Of a DNA stretch of 64,000 nt, positions 45,795 to 55,237 are shown piece by piece. Made by a program: the position numbers and the translations under genes. This DNA is from Legionella sheltonii (GTDB lineage: Bacteria; Pseudomonadota; Gammaproteobacteria; Legionellales; Legionellaceae). The stretch spans positions 242,589 to 306,588 of the forward strand of contig NZ_JAPHOQ010000003.1 in the NCBI RefSeq assembly GCF_026191355.1. Direction: 5' to 3'. The first letter of the stretch is position 1. Every line of letters begins with the position of its first letter. Below the pieces are notes generated by a model. That model worked only from the letters and a program-made list of their open reading frames with translations, was not told the origin of the DNA and ran no database searches.

Positions 45795-46856
45795 ATGGGA
45801 AAGAGTAGAAAAGAAGAAAATGCTTTTAATACAGCTCAAAACATGAGAAATATACTCATTGGACAATTGAAAAGGTGTAAATCTTTAGAAGAGTTAAATG
45901 GCTTTTTAAGAAGATATGAGGAGAAAAAAAGAAAAAATCCTCTAACAATTAGTTTAACCGAAAATCATCGAAAGATTATCAGTGATTTGGATGTTCAGAT
46001 TAATGAATTAACTCAAAATCTAAAGAAACAATATATTCCACAAATTCAAAATGAACACTTGTCGAGCTCTCATGAGCAACGTGAAAAAGCCGAAGAAATC
46101 ACAACTCAAGTTACTCCTGAAATATTATCGATAGATTGGACTCCAAAAAGCGCTGAAAAGCAGGATGAAGATACTGAAGTCAAGAAGGTCGGAAGTGAAA
46201 AAAGTGCTTCTTTCCAAACCCAGACTAAAGCTGCAGACCCTAGAAAAAAGAAAGATGAGGCTGACATAGCGCGGAAAAGAATAAGCAAAGAGGTACAATT
46301 TATACTTCCATCGGATGCGCAACAAAAAACGGGACAGGATGCTAAGCATGACAAACCGCTTCAGGAAAATAATGGTGAACTGAGAGACAGGAGACGTCGA
46401 AGCATACAGCTTTATGAAGTGACTGTAAAATTAAAAACACTTCATACGAAGTACAAAAAATATGAAGAGAAAGTGAAACAACATAAGAAAAATCCAGATA
46501 AGGTAACGCAATACAAACAAGCAGCGGCTGCTGCTAAAAGCATTTATGATCAAATATCGGCATTCGCTAATCAATTCATTGTTGATGGAGATTTAGAATC
46601 TTTTAAAGCAAATAGCCAAGCCTTGCTGAGTAAAGACAACGAACATGTGAAAACGCTAAAGTCACATCGTGGCTGGTGGGAAGAGTTCCTGGACGATCTG
46701 GTCAAGCTGATTAATAAAGGGTTTGCCAGTGCCGGTTCTTCAATTCGTGTAGGGAACTTTTCAATATTTAAACCCGCAGCTGATGGAGGCAAGAAAATTG
46801 ATGAGCTCAGTAACGCAATTGATGCTGTTTCGCTCACCAAGCCCTTAATTTCTTAA
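45795..46856 (+). CDS. Candidate Dot/Icm effector, coiled-coil protein of unknown function
   Basis: 353 residues; ATG 45795 with GGGAG upstream, in frame with an earlier start at 45756 that lacks a site. Highly charged: Lys/Glu-rich coiled-coil segments (about 30-85 and 205-260) and a disordered middle (about 90-200). The C-terminal region KSHRGWWEEFLDDLVKLINKGF resembles a segment seen in many Legionella hypothetical and effector proteins. No signal peptide. Effector status is a suggestion from composition. Confidence 0.65.
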   Translation: MGKSRKEENAFNTAQNMRNILIGQLKRCKSLEELNGFLRRYEEKKRKNPLTISLTENHRKIISDLDVQINELTQNLKKQYIPQIQNEHLSSSHEQREKAEEITTQVTPEILSIDWTPKSAEKQDEDTEVKKVGSEKSASFQTQTKAADPRKKKDEADIARKRISKEVQFILPSDAQQKTGQDAKHDKPLQENNGELRDRRRRSIQLYEVTVKLKTLHTKYKKYEEKVKQHKKNPDKVTQYKQAAAAAKSIYDQISAFANQFIVDGDLESFKANSQALLSKDNEHVKTLKSHRGWWEEFLDDLVKLINKGFASAGSSIRVGNFSIFKPAADGGKKIDELSNAIDAVSLTKPLIS

Positions 46857-46874
46857 CCTTGTTGAACAAATCGA

Positions 46875-46927
46875 TTGTCATTCTCGTGACTTTATTGAGA
46901 AATAAATTCCCAACGCGGGAATGACAA
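46875..46927. repeat. Inverted repeat (REP-like)
   Basis: Arms TTGTCATTCTCGTG (46875-46888) and CGCGGGAATGACAA (46914-46927) pair at 12 of 14 positions around a 25-nt loop. The terminal GTCATTC and GAATGAC resemble dispersed bacterial REP-type elements. It lies in the 262-nt gap before the mla operon, where nothing else is recognised. Confidence 0.6.
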
Positions 46928-47118
46928 AATGCAGTTTGACAATCTAGGATTCTTCCAAATTATCTATTCAGCAAAAAAGTAGAGAAGTCCGGGTTTTGTC
47001 AGCTCACCCCGGCTGCATTTTTTACCCTATCCGAATAACTCGTTCTTGTGGTACCATCTTCAATTGTTTTTGCTCTTCTAGATCATTAATATTATTCTTG
47101 GGGTTATTTTTCAAAAAA

Positions 47119-48252
47119 ATGACTATGCTACAAAGCAACGCGCAAATCACTTTTGATAAGGAACTTGCCAGATTTCACTGTACTGGTGCATGGTCTGTTT
47201 TGCAAATTGGGAATTTATTAAAAAGATTTGGTGAAGGTGAGTTGCCCCAAAAAGAAAAAATAATCATTAGTGGAAAAGGAATGAGTCATTTTGATAGTGC
47301 AGGGGGCTTGGCTCTAATTAAATGCATTGATGCACTCGAGCAACAAGAAAACCTGGTGGAACTGACTGATTTTACCGAAGCCCAACAGCAACTTATCGAT
47401 TTAATTAAATCAAAAAAAGATCTTTTAGGTTATCAAATTCCCTCCGAACCCAAAGAAAATTTATTTTATCAATTAGGCAAAGAATCAGAAAATAAACTAC
47501 GTCAAGTAGATGGACTTCTTAATTTAGTTGGAGATTTAACAACTAAAATTATCGAAGCATTTGGCAATTTGCGTCGATTTCAATTACCAAGCATTATGTC
47601 GAATATACATGCTACCGGTGTCACTGCTTTACCTATTCTCGCCTTACTTTCATTTTTAATCGGGGTGGTCTTGGCTTACCAAATGGGATTGCAATTGCAA
47701 ACCTATGGCGCCAACATCTTCATCGCCTATTTATCGGGCATGGCCATTTTTCGTGAATTTGCCCCACTCATTACCGCAATTATTGTTGCTGGTCGAACCA
47801 GTTCTGCATTTACAGCCCAAATTGGCAGTATGAAACTCAATGAGGAGGTCGATGCGCTGCTCACCATGGGACTTTCTCCTACTGAGTTATTAGTGCTTCC
47901 GAAGGTAATCGGATTATTGATTGCATTTCCTTTATTGATTTTTTGGTCTGATATTTTTAGTATTTTAGGTGCAATGATTATGTCCAAGAATCAACTGGGT
48001 ATAAGTTTCGTTGATTTTTTACAACGTCTAAGAGACTCTGTTGGGCTCTCACAGTTGAATTTAGGTCTTTATAAAGCGCCAGCATTTGCATTGTTAATCG
48101 CTTTGGTTGGTTGCTTCCAAGGGTTTAGAGTGGAGGCGGGCACGGAAAAAAATATCGGGAGCCAAACTACTAAAAGTGTAGTGCAGGCATTATTTCTGAT
48201 TATTATTGCGGATGCAATTTATTCAGTTATTTATAGCCGGATGCATTTATAG
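47119..48252 (+). CDS. mlaE: MlaE-family permease with N-terminal STAS domain
   Basis: 377 residues from ATG 47119 (ATG 47125 equally possible; no strong ribosome-binding site). Residues about 1-105 form a STAS domain with SHFDSAGGLALIKC, the role given to MlaB elsewhere. The MlaE permease follows (about 125-375, with GREFAPLITAIIVAGRTSSAFTA-type core and MKLNEEVDAL). It moves phospholipid across the inner membrane with the ATPase encoded next; the two genes abut. Confidence 0.9.
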   Translation: MTMLQSNAQITFDKELARFHCTGAWSVLQIGNLLKRFGEGELPQKEKIIISGKGMSHFDSAGGLALIKCIDALEQQENLVELTDFTEAQQQLIDLIKSKKDLLGYQIPSEPKENLFYQLGKESENKLRQVDGLLNLVGDLTTKIIEAFGNLRRFQLPSIMSNIHATGVTALPILALLSFLIGVVLAYQMGLQLQTYGANIFIAYLSGMAIFREFAPLITAIIVAGRTSSAFTAQIGSMKLNEEVDALLTMGLSPTELLVLPKVIGLLIAFPLLIFWSDIFSILGAMIMSKNQLGISFVDFLQRLRDSVGLSQLNLGLYKAPAFALLIALVGCFQGFRVEAGTEKNIGSQTTKSVVQALFLIIIADAIYSVIYSRMHL

Positions 48253-48990
48253 ATGAGCGAACCCATTATCGAAATTAAAGGTTTAAAAAATTACCTCGGG
48301 GGGCAATGGGTACACTCGGATGTGAATTTGACCGTAGAAAGAGGAGAAATTCTAGCGATTATTGGTGGTTCTGGAAGCGGAAAAACAACGATATTACGTA
48401 GCTTGTTAATGTTAATGAAGCCTACAGCAGGCGTCATTAAAGTTTTTGGCCAAGACATTCGTCATCTTGATATGCAACAATCATTCTCGCTTCGACGTCG
48501 TTGGGGAATGCTTTTCCAGCACAGTGCACTCTTTTCATCAATGAATGTGCTGGAAAATATCATGTTTCCCATGCAAGAATTTACTAATTTGGATTATGAG
48601 TTCATGTATGAATTAGCCTTGCTAAAAATCGCTTTAGTAGGGTTACCCAAAGAGGCGGCGGGCAAGTTGCCTTCGGAATTAAGTGGAGGGATGCAACGAA
48701 GAGCAGCAGCGGCACGAGCCATTGCTATGGATCCGGAATTATTATTTTTGGATGAGCCAACTACAGGTTTGGATCCATTAAGTGCAAGACTTTTCGATGA
48801 GTTGATTGTTTTTTTAAGAGACTCTTTAAAACTGACTATAGTCATGGTGAGCCATGATATAGAATCTTTAAAACGAACAACAGATCGCGTAGCCTTTATT
48901 GGGGATGGAAAAATTTTAAGTGTTGAGCCAATTGATGATTTAATGAAAAATAAGAATAAAATCATTGCTGGTTATTTTAGTAAAATGTAA
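48253..48990 (+). CDS. mlaF: MlaF-family ABC ATPase of lipid transport
   Basis: 245 residues. Walker A GGSGSGKTT near 37-45, Q-loop LFQHSALFSSMNV, signature LSGGMQRR near 145, and Walker B LLFLDEPTTGLDP near 168. It drives the MlaE permease. The gene starts directly after the mlaE stop and is 21 nt before the MCE gene. Confidence 0.93.
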   Translation: MSEPIIEIKGLKNYLGGQWVHSDVNLTVERGEILAIIGGSGSGKTTILRSLLMLMKPTAGVIKVFGQDIRHLDMQQSFSLRRRWGMLFQHSALFSSMNVLENIMFPMQEFTNLDYEFMYELALLKIALVGLPKEAAGKLPSELSGGMQRRAAAARAIAMDPELLFLDEPTTGLDPLSARLFDELIVFLRDSLKLTIVMVSHDIESLKRTTDRVAFIGDGKILSVEPIDDLMKNKNKIIAGYFSKM

Positions 48991-49011
48991 GCATAGCTGG
49001 AGACAGAATAC

Positions 49012-49914
49012 TTGGAATCGAAAACCAATTACACCATTGTAGGTATATTTGTACTCATATTGCTCGTGGGGCTCGTGGCTTCCATGTTGTGGTTGTCTGT
49101 TGGTTTTAATCAAAAAAAGTATACAACTTACACTGTTTTCATGCATGAAGCAGCTTCCGGTCTAACTAAAGATGCCCCAGTAAAATTCAATGGAGTGCAA
49201 GTTGGGTATGTAAAGGAAATAAGATTAAATCAAAGCGATCCAAGACAAGTGGAAATTTTATTGGATATTGAAGAAGATACACCAATTACTACAAGTACTT
49301 ATGCAACATTAAATTCTCAAGGAATTACTGGTGTTACTTATATTGGTTTGAGCGCAAGCACTTCTGATTTGACACCAATTCAAAAAATGCCTGGCGAACC
49401 TTTTCCTGTTATCCCCTCAAAACCTTCTGTTTTCAATCAATTAGATAGCATTTTGAAAAAGGTTTCTGAAGATATAGGTATAGTAAGTTCCGAAGCACAA
49501 CGTATCTTTAACGAAGAAAATGCAAAACACATAAATCATATATTATCTAATGTTGAGCATTTTTCTAAAGATCTTGAGCGTAATGGCAAAAATCTTAATG
49601 TTTTTATGGATAATCTAGCTAAGGCGAGTCGCGATCTTCCCCATATACTCAATGAGTTAAAAGTAGGAATTTCTAAGTTTGATACTATGGCCGACAGTTT
49701 GAGTAAAGCCGGGAATAGTGTATCAAAAACGATGGGCTCAGGAAGAAACACGTTAGATAAAATTTCCCAAGAAGCTCTTCCACCAGCCGTAATTTTATTA
49801 CGCCGATTGAATGCTATTTCTGCAAATTTGGAAAAAGTGAGCAGTGAAATGCGTCAGAACCCTGCTGTGGTTATTCGTGGAAGTAAACCGCCACAACCTG
49901 GGCCTGGAGAATAA
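49012..49914 (+). CDS. mlaD: MlaD-like MCE-domain protein
   Basis: 300 residues from TTG 49012 with GGAGA 8 nt upstream. One membrane segment (about 8-28) and an MCE domain (about 38-118) with GLTKDAPVKFNGVQVGYVKEI and GITGVTYIGL. The remainder is helical. Longer than E. coli MlaD (183), so the helical tail may reach across the periplasm as in other MCE proteins. It binds lipid and links the permease to downstream partners. Confidence 0.92.
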   Translation: MESKTNYTIVGIFVLILLVGLVASMLWLSVGFNQKKYTTYTVFMHEAASGLTKDAPVKFNGVQVGYVKEIRLNQSDPRQVEILLDIEEDTPITTSTYATLNSQGITGVTYIGLSASTSDLTPIQKMPGEPFPVIPSKPSVFNQLDSILKKVSEDIGIVSSEAQRIFNEENAKHINHILSNVEHFSKDLERNGKNLNVFMDNLAKASRDLPHILNELKVGISKFDTMADSLSKAGNSVSKTMGSGRNTLDKISQEALPPAVILLRRLNAISANLEKVSSEMRQNPAVVIRGSKPPQPGPGE

Positions 49915-50517
49915 ATGATGAAAAAGTTGACTGTTTTTCTTGTGATTTTTAGCGTGGTGTTGCTTAGTGCATGCTCACCAGTAAAAGTCTCTGTAAAAAA
50001 TCAATATCAATTGAGTGCATACAGCACGAAACATTTGGCCCAAAAACCTATGCCCATTACTTTGTTGGTTACCGCAACTGAAGCTGCTGCAGGGTATCAA
50101 ACCGAACAAATGCTTTATATTAAAAAACCTTATGCGCTTGAGCCTTTTGCAAATAACGCATGGGTAAATCCACCCGCTGATATGTTATATCCTTTAATTC
50201 TACAAAGTTTACAAAGAACAAATCTTTTTAAAGCAGTTACATCCAATGCGTATACCTTAGGAGTAGATTATCGATTGGATACCCAACTGCTTGCACTAGA
50301 ACAAAATTTCCTTAAAAAACCTAGTGTCCTCGAATTTTCAGGCAAAATGGTTTTGACTCATGTTAGTGATAATAAGGTGCTTGCTTCGCGGATTATCAAC
50401 TTACAGATCCCTTGTCCTAGTGATACCCCCTATGGAGGTGTAATCGCAGCGAATAAGGCAACCCAACAATTTACTGCAATTCTCGCACAGTTTGTCGTAA
50501 CTCATATACAACATTAG
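49915..50517 (+). CDS. ABC-transport auxiliary lipoprotein (PqiC/YmbA-like)
   Basis: 200 residues, starting at ATG 49915 or ATG 49918 directly after the MCE stop. Lipobox L-L-S-A-C at about 17-21. The domain has the Y-x-L family core and [14 protein letters not shown]; it resembles the outer-membrane lipoproteins paired with MCE systems such as PqiC. Probably the outer-membrane end of this transporter. Last gene of the operon. Confidence 0.8.
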   Translation: MMKKLTVFLVIFSVVLLSACSPVKVSVKNQYQLSAYSTKHLAQKPMPITLLVTATEAAAGYQTEQMLYIKKPYALEPFANNAWVNPPADMLYPLILQSLQRTNLFKAVTSNAYTLGVDYRLDTQLLALEQNFLKKPSVLEFSGKMVLTHVSDNKVLASRIINLQIPCPSDTPYGGVIAANKATQQFTAILAQFVVTHIQH

Positions 50518-50523
50518 AGTAGT

Positions 50524-50603
50524 GTCATTGCGAGTTCTACCGAGGGGCTTTTATCGAAACACAGTGCTACAGCATGGAGTTCCCTCGCTAGGTTCGAGAT
50601 GAC
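50524..50603. repeat. Imperfect inverted repeat, 80 nt
   Basis: Left arm GTCATTGCGAG...GAGGG (50524-50546) pairs with right arm CCCTCG...GATGAC (50582-50603) at about 17 of 22 positions. The ends GTCAT and ATGAC match the element at 46875. Located between the mla operon and pal, where no gene is visible. A REP or small MITE-like element. Confidence 0.55.
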
Positions 50604-50770
50604 CCAAAAGATCCAATCCGCAAGCCACTTGCATCAAGGCTACAATCTGGTTAATTATGATCACATTGTCCTGTAGCCAAAAAATAAAAAGAATTGTACA
50701 ATGTGCCCCCATGAGCCCTATATGGGATTTTGAAATTTATCAATAATAAAAAGAACGAAGGAGATTGAGG

Positions 50771-51298
50771 ATGAAAGCCGGATCATTTTGTAAATTAGGT
50801 CTGCTTGTAGCGAGTGCTGTTTTAGTTGCTGCTTGTTCTAAGGCACCAGGTAGTGCTGAAGGTGTAGGTGTGACCGAAGCTGAGGCCTCTGCTCAAGGTC
50901 TAGGACAATTTACTCATTTTGCTGGTCAAGAACCAGGCGAATCGTATACAACTCAGGCACCGCATAATCAATTGTATTTGTTCTCCTATGATGACAGTAA
51001 TTTGGCTCCCAAATATTTACCATCAGTTAATGCTCAGGCAGAATACTTAAAGACGCATCCTGGTGCTCGAGTGTTAGTCGCTGGACATACTGATGAGCGT
51101 GGTAGCCGTGAATACAACGTAGCTCTTGGTGAGCGTCGAGCAAATACCGTAGCTGATATTTTACGTATGGCTGGTGTGAACAGACAACAAGTTCGTGTCG
51201 TAAGCTATGGCAAAGAGCGTCCAATTAATTTAGGACATGATGAAGCATCACACGCACAAAACCGACGTGTTGAATTTACTTATGAGGCAACAAGATGA
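50771..51298 (+). CDS. pal: Pal, peptidoglycan-associated lipoprotein
   Basis: 175 residues. ATG 50771 has AAGGAG 8 nt upstream. Lipobox V-A-A-C near residue 22. OmpA-like domain: VLVAGHTDERGSREYNVALGERRA and NRRVEF, with the Asp and Arg that hold diaminopimelate. Part of the Tol-Pal system that keeps the outer membrane attached during division. tolB is not adjacent. Overlaps cpoB by 4 nt. Confidence 0.96.
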   Translation: MKAGSFCKLGLLVASAVLVAACSKAPGSAEGVGVTEAEASAQGLGQFTHFAGQEPGESYTTQAPHNQLYLFSYDDSNLAPKYLPSVNAQAEYLKTHPGARVLVAGHTDERGSREYNVALGERRANTVADILRMAGVNRQQVRVVSYGKERPINLGHDEASHAQNRRVEFTYEATR

Positions 51299-52272
51299 TT
51301 AATTGCAAAAAACACATTATCGCTGCTGGCTTTATGCTAATACTTCCTTTGACCTGTTGGTCAGAGGCGCCTGTGGTCGATGATAGTGAAAATTTTGCAA
51401 TTAGTGAGGAACAACAGGCGTATGAAGCGCCTGTTGGCTCAAAGTACGGTGCTGAAAGTAGACAGTACGATGTAGCTCGGAATGAGAATTACACCATCGA
51501 TAACTCGCAAACGGATGATGAACCTGCGCTTGCTAAAGATGATCAAGCCAATGATTCGAATAGTAATATTACAGATAATGCGAAGCTGATTGATAAAATC
51601 CAAAGCTTACAACAAGAAGTACAAGAACTCCGTGGCCAATTAGAAGTACAAGCTCACGATTTAAAATTGCTGCAGCAACAGCAAGTTGCTTTTTATAAAG
51701 ATTTAGATGCTCGTTTAAGTGGAACCACTTCTGCGAAAGTATCGCCAAATAAAGCATCGGCTAATAAGCCGGCACTGGATCTTTCCGTTGGTTCTAAAGA
51801 ACCAGCTCCCAAAACAGTTACACCCACGTCCGATATACAAGCAAGTAAATCAGCTTCTATACCATCCCCTGCTGCTGTTTCTACTTCGAGAGCTAATCCT
51901 GCTGACGAACAAATTAGCTATTTAGCAGCTTATGAATTAGTGAAAAACAAGCGATATGATGACGCTATAATTTCTATGAATGGATTTGTGCAAAAATATC
52001 CTAAGGGTGGTTATACTGCTAATGCTCAATATTGGCTTGGAGAGCTTTATTTAGCTAAAAAAGATTATTCTAAGGCTATAGAACATTTTAATGTGGTTTT
52101 ACAACAATTCCCCACCTCAAGTAAGTCTGCAGCAAGCATGCTAAAGACTGGTTATGCCTATGCTGCACAAGGTAATAAGCAAGAGGCTCAGAAATTCCTG
52201 CAACAAGTAGTAAGAGCTTATCCTGGTACACCTACTGCTCAATTGGCTAATTCAAGATTACGTACGATATAA
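51295..52272 (+). CDS. cpoB: CpoB/YbgF, Tol-Pal cell division coordinator
   Basis: 325 residues. Signal peptide about 1-23. A coiled-coil trimerisation segment (about 100-142, LIDKIQSLQQEVQELRGQL), a Ser/Pro/Ala linker, then TPR repeats (about 210-325: YDDAIISMNGFVQKYP, DYSKAIEHFNVVLQQFP, KQEAQKFLQQVVRAYP). It links outer-membrane constriction with PBP1b. The ATGA overlap with pal is standard. Confidence 0.94.
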   Translation: MINCKKHIIAAGFMLILPLTCWSEAPVVDDSENFAISEEQQAYEAPVGSKYGAESRQYDVARNENYTIDNSQTDDEPALAKDDQANDSNSNITDNAKLIDKIQSLQQEVQELRGQLEVQAHDLKLLQQQQVAFYKDLDARLSGTTSAKVSPNKASANKPALDLSVGSKEPAPKTVTPTSDIQASKSASIPSPAAVSTSRANPADEQISYLAAYELVKNKRYDDAIISMNGFVQKYPKGGYTANAQYWLGELYLAKKDYSKAIEHFNVVLQQFPTSSKSAASMLKTGYAYAAQGNKQEAQKFLQQVVRAYPGTPTAQLANSRLRTI

Positions 52273-52370
52273 CTAATAAATTTTTAATGCCTAACTCTGA
52301 AATTCTGGTTTACGGCTTTGCCTTCACCCAGGCTACATTGAACTAATTTATGGATTCCAAGGAGAAAAAT

Positions 52371-53318
52371 ATGTATTGGCTAGCTCATGCCCCAGCTAAT
52401 ATCGCTTTGATCAAATATATGGGAAAAAAGGATAATACAAATACTCCTGATAACCCGTCGCTATCCTATACCTTAAATGATCTCAAAAGTACGGTAAGGC
52501 TTGAAAAAATGAGCTCAAAAAAAGATATTTGGGAACCGCTAATAATACCTGGTGGAATTGAAAATTTTGTACTGTCCCCAGAGGGTCAAAAAAGATTTCT
52601 TGATCATTTAGCTCGCATAAAAACATACTTTGGCTATGAGGGTGGTTTTTTAGTGCAATCGTGCAATAACTTTCCTCACAGTAGTGGTATGGCAAGTTCT
52701 GCGTCAAGTTTTGCGGCATTAACGCGCTGTGCAGTTACAGCTTTGAGTGAGCTAACAAATAAGCCCATGCCTAGTATTGATGAACAAGCCCAGCTAAGCC
52801 GTTTGGGATCGGGTTCATCATGTCGATCTTTTTATTCTCCTTGGGCTTTATGGGATGACAATGAAGTTAAAGAAGTAGATTTGCCTTATCAAGAATTAAT
52901 TTACCAAGGTGTTGTGATTAGTAATAAAAAGAAAGAAGTTCCTTCTAGTGAAGCCCATCAACGAGTAAAGAGTAGTCCTTTTTATGAAACACGAAGCCAA
53001 AGAGCAAGAGAGAACCTAAAGCTTTTATTAGACGCTTTAATGACTGAAGATTGGACTGCGGCATATCAAATCTGCTGGAGAGAATTTCAAGATATGCATC
53101 GTTTGTTTACTACTTGTGAACAACCTTTTACTTACATGACTGAAAGTTGTACTGACCTTTTGCATCACTTAGAAAATTTTTGGAATAAAAAAGGGGATGG
53201 CCCCATAGTAACTATGGATGCTGGACCAAACATTCATTTATTATATCGTTCCAACCAAGCAGAACTAGCACGTGAATTTAAACGTGATTATTTAGTAGGG
53301 AATTATGACGTTCTTTGA
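52371..53318 (+). CDS. mvaD: Diphosphomevalonate decarboxylase
   Basis: 315 residues. AAGGAG at 52357-52362 favours ATG 52371 over ATG 52350. HAPANIALIKYMGK is the family start; NNFPHSSGMASSASSFAAL is the ATP-binding GHMP motif; TMDAGPNIH near 290 carries the catalytic Asp. It makes isopentenyl diphosphate from mevalonate diphosphate. Overlaps the mevalonate kinase gene by 14 nt. Confidence 0.95.
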   Translation: MYWLAHAPANIALIKYMGKKDNTNTPDNPSLSYTLNDLKSTVRLEKMSSKKDIWEPLIIPGGIENFVLSPEGQKRFLDHLARIKTYFGYEGGFLVQSCNNFPHSSGMASSASSFAALTRCAVTALSELTNKPMPSIDEQAQLSRLGSGSSCRSFYSPWALWDDNEVKEVDLPYQELIYQGVVISNKKKEVPSSEAHQRVKSSPFYETRSQRARENLKLLLDALMTEDWTAAYQICWREFQDMHRLFTTCEQPFTYMTESCTDLLHHLENFWNKKGDGPIVTMDAGPNIHLLYRSNQAELAREFKRDYLVGNYDVL

Positions 53319-54186
53319 TTTTGAAACTACAACTTTTGGAAAGTGGATTTTAGCAGGTGAGCATGCTGTAGTACGAGGACATCCAGCCTTAGTATTTCCA
53401 ATTAAGGAAAAGAAATTAACACTAAATTATTCTGCGGCTGGGTCTTCTTTAGGAGCTGATTATGCAGGGAGCAGCGGTGCTGATATGCAACTGTTGTTTT
53501 GGAGCGTGCTAGAACATGGAATGCACTTATTAGGGCGCTCTTTAAACCAAATAGGGGGCTATTTTCATTTAGACAGCACGATCCCTGTGGGAGCTGGTAT
53601 GGGCGCTTCAGCAGCTCTTTGTGTGGCAATGAGTCGTTGGTTTTGTGCGCAAAAAATGATAGAGCCAGATCAATGTAATGATTTTGCAAAAGAACTAGAA
53701 CATTTATTCCATGGAAAAAGTAGCGGACTTGATGTTGCTGGAGTTGCTACTGAGAAAGGGGTGTATTTTAAAGCGGGGTCTACTATGCCGCTACAGCAAA
53801 AAATTTACCCACAGTTTTTTTTATCTTCATGCAAACAAATTGGAATTACATCGCATTGTATTCACCAAGTTCAGAACTTATGGACTAATAATCCTATTTT
53901 GGCTCAAAAAATTGATGAACAAATGGTTGATGCGGTTGAAGAAGCAAGAGCTGCTTTAGAACAGGGTGGTGCCGATGCAATAACCTCTTTAGCCCAAGCA
54001 ATTAATAAAGCCGCTGATTGCTTTTATCAATGGAATTTAGTTAGTGAAAGTTTGCAACAACATATGAATTGGTTGAGCGCAGAAGGGGCACTCGCCGTAA
54101 AACCAACAGGATCTGGGGGTGGGGGATTTGTATTAAGTCTCTGGAACAAGAAACCACCTGACCATCTCGAATTATTGACTGCTTGA
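53305..54186 (+). CDS. mvk: Mevalonate kinase
   Basis: 293 residues. GKWILAGEHAVVRGHPALVFP at 12-32, IPVGAGMGASAALCVAM near 92-108, HGKSSGLDVAGV near 138 (catalytic Asp context) and KPTGSGGGGFVLSLW near 266 are the mevalonate kinase motifs. It phosphorylates mevalonate. Works with mvaD in the same operon and with mvaA and the GHMP kinase 8 kb away. Confidence 0.93.
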   Translation: MTFFDFETTTFGKWILAGEHAVVRGHPALVFPIKEKKLTLNYSAAGSSLGADYAGSSGADMQLLFWSVLEHGMHLLGRSLNQIGGYFHLDSTIPVGAGMGASAALCVAMSRWFCAQKMIEPDQCNDFAKELEHLFHGKSSGLDVAGVATEKGVYFKAGSTMPLQQKIYPQFFLSSCKQIGITSHCIHQVQNLWTNNPILAQKIDEQMVDAVEEARAALEQGGADAITSLAQAINKAADCFYQWNLVSESLQQHMNWLSAEGALAVKPTGSGGGGFVLSLWNKKPPDHLELLTA

Positions 54187-54320
54187 TGTAAATACAGTGC
54201 CTCGTGCTCCGAAAGCCTTTATTTGCGTTCAGTATTTAAAGAGACTGGTTAGATTTCAGCGTAGGTGATGAGCAAGTCCAAACGTTTATAAATGTTAGAA
54301 TGAGGCTTGAGCTATTACTT

Positions 54321-54590
54321 CTAATCTACGAATTGGTAATAGACTTCATTTACTTTGACCATTCCAAGCTCATAGCGTGCTTGCTCTTCTAGGGCTTGAT
54401 CGCCACTTTTTAACTCCCTGATATCCGCTTCAAGTACCCGATTACGGGTTGTTAATTTATTATTTTCCTGTTCGTGAGCGGCGAGTTTTTTTTCAAGGTT
54501 ATGCCATTGAATCAAATTTCCATCGCCCAGCCACAACTTATGTTGTAAAACAACTAGAGAAACAATCAAAATGATAAACAAAGGGCGCAT
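54321..54590 (-). CDS. ftsB: FtsB, cell division protein
   Basis: 89 residues with one membrane segment (about 3-20) and a leucine-zipper coiled coil (about 29-70), ending in ARYELGMVKVNEVYYQF, the FtsB signature. It forms the FtsQBL complex that activates septal wall synthesis. Here it stands alone with no eno or ispD beside it. Confidence 0.9.
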   Translation of the reverse strand: MRPLFIILIVSLVVLQHKLWLGDGNLIQWHNLEKKLAAHEQENNKLTTRNRVLEADIRELKSGDQALEEQARYELGMVKVNEVYYQFVD

Positions 54591-54920
54591 AGGTTTGTTT
54601 AATTAAAAGGTTATCCTTTAACCATTCTATTACCATTTCGCAATGTGTAGCAATATCTGCTTGCGTAATTTTTATAAGAATTTAGCTTGTGATTTGTCGT
54701 TTGGATGAAGCGCAGCGCAATCCATACTTATCACGAGCATATGAGGTATTCCCACGATGTAAGCATTGTATTTACGATGGCAGAAACCTCGCTAAGCTCT
54801 GGATGAGGAAAAGTGGGGAGAAAATACCCGCAGGGCGGATGAGGTTAACCTCCCGTCTCCCATAAATGGGAGAGGGTATTCTATTTCGTTGTGTTGTGGC
54901 TATGCGACTTACTTTGCGAA
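54591..54920. other. Intergenic region, 330 nt
   Basis: Lies upstream of ftsB and downstream of cbpM, both minus strand. No gene. A hairpin TCTCCCAT-aa-ATGGGAGA (54856-54873) lies 48 nt past the cbpM stop but has no T-run. The flanking GAGGTTAACCTCCC and GAGGGTATT blocks look like a dispersed repeat. Confidence 0.45.
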
Positions 54921-55235
54921 TCAAAAATGTTTTCGTAAAATATTAAGCTCTTCATTTAATAGATCAATTTTTTCTAAGAGTTCTAATGCGAGTGCTACCC
55001 CTGGAAGATTGATTCCTAAATCCTGATGCAGGCGAAAGGCAGACTCAATTTTACGTAGATCTTTTTGGTTTAATTTTAGATGTTCTGTTTTTGTTGTTTT
55101 GCTTGAAAAAATGCCATATTCGACCATTTCGTTCAATAATTCTTTAGGTATATGATATTTTTGGCATACCTCATTGAATGAAATAGTTGTTGTCTCTTCA
55201 ATAAGCACGCCAATAATTGTAGTGTCTTGCTTCAT
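54921..55235 (-). CDS. cbpM: CbpM, chaperone modulator
   Basis: 104 residues, MerR-like fold: ISFNEVCQKYHIPKELLNEMVEYGIF and LRKIESAFRLHQDLGINLPGVALALELL. CbpM binds the CbpA J-domain and blocks it. It follows cbpA by 2 nt, the standard pair. Confidence 0.93.
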   Translation of the reverse strand: MKQDTTIIGVLIEETTTISFNEVCQKYHIPKELLNEMVEYGIFSSKTTKTEHLKLNQKDLRKIESAFRLHQDLGINLPGVALALELLEKIDLLNEELNILRKHF

Positions 55236-55237
55236 GC

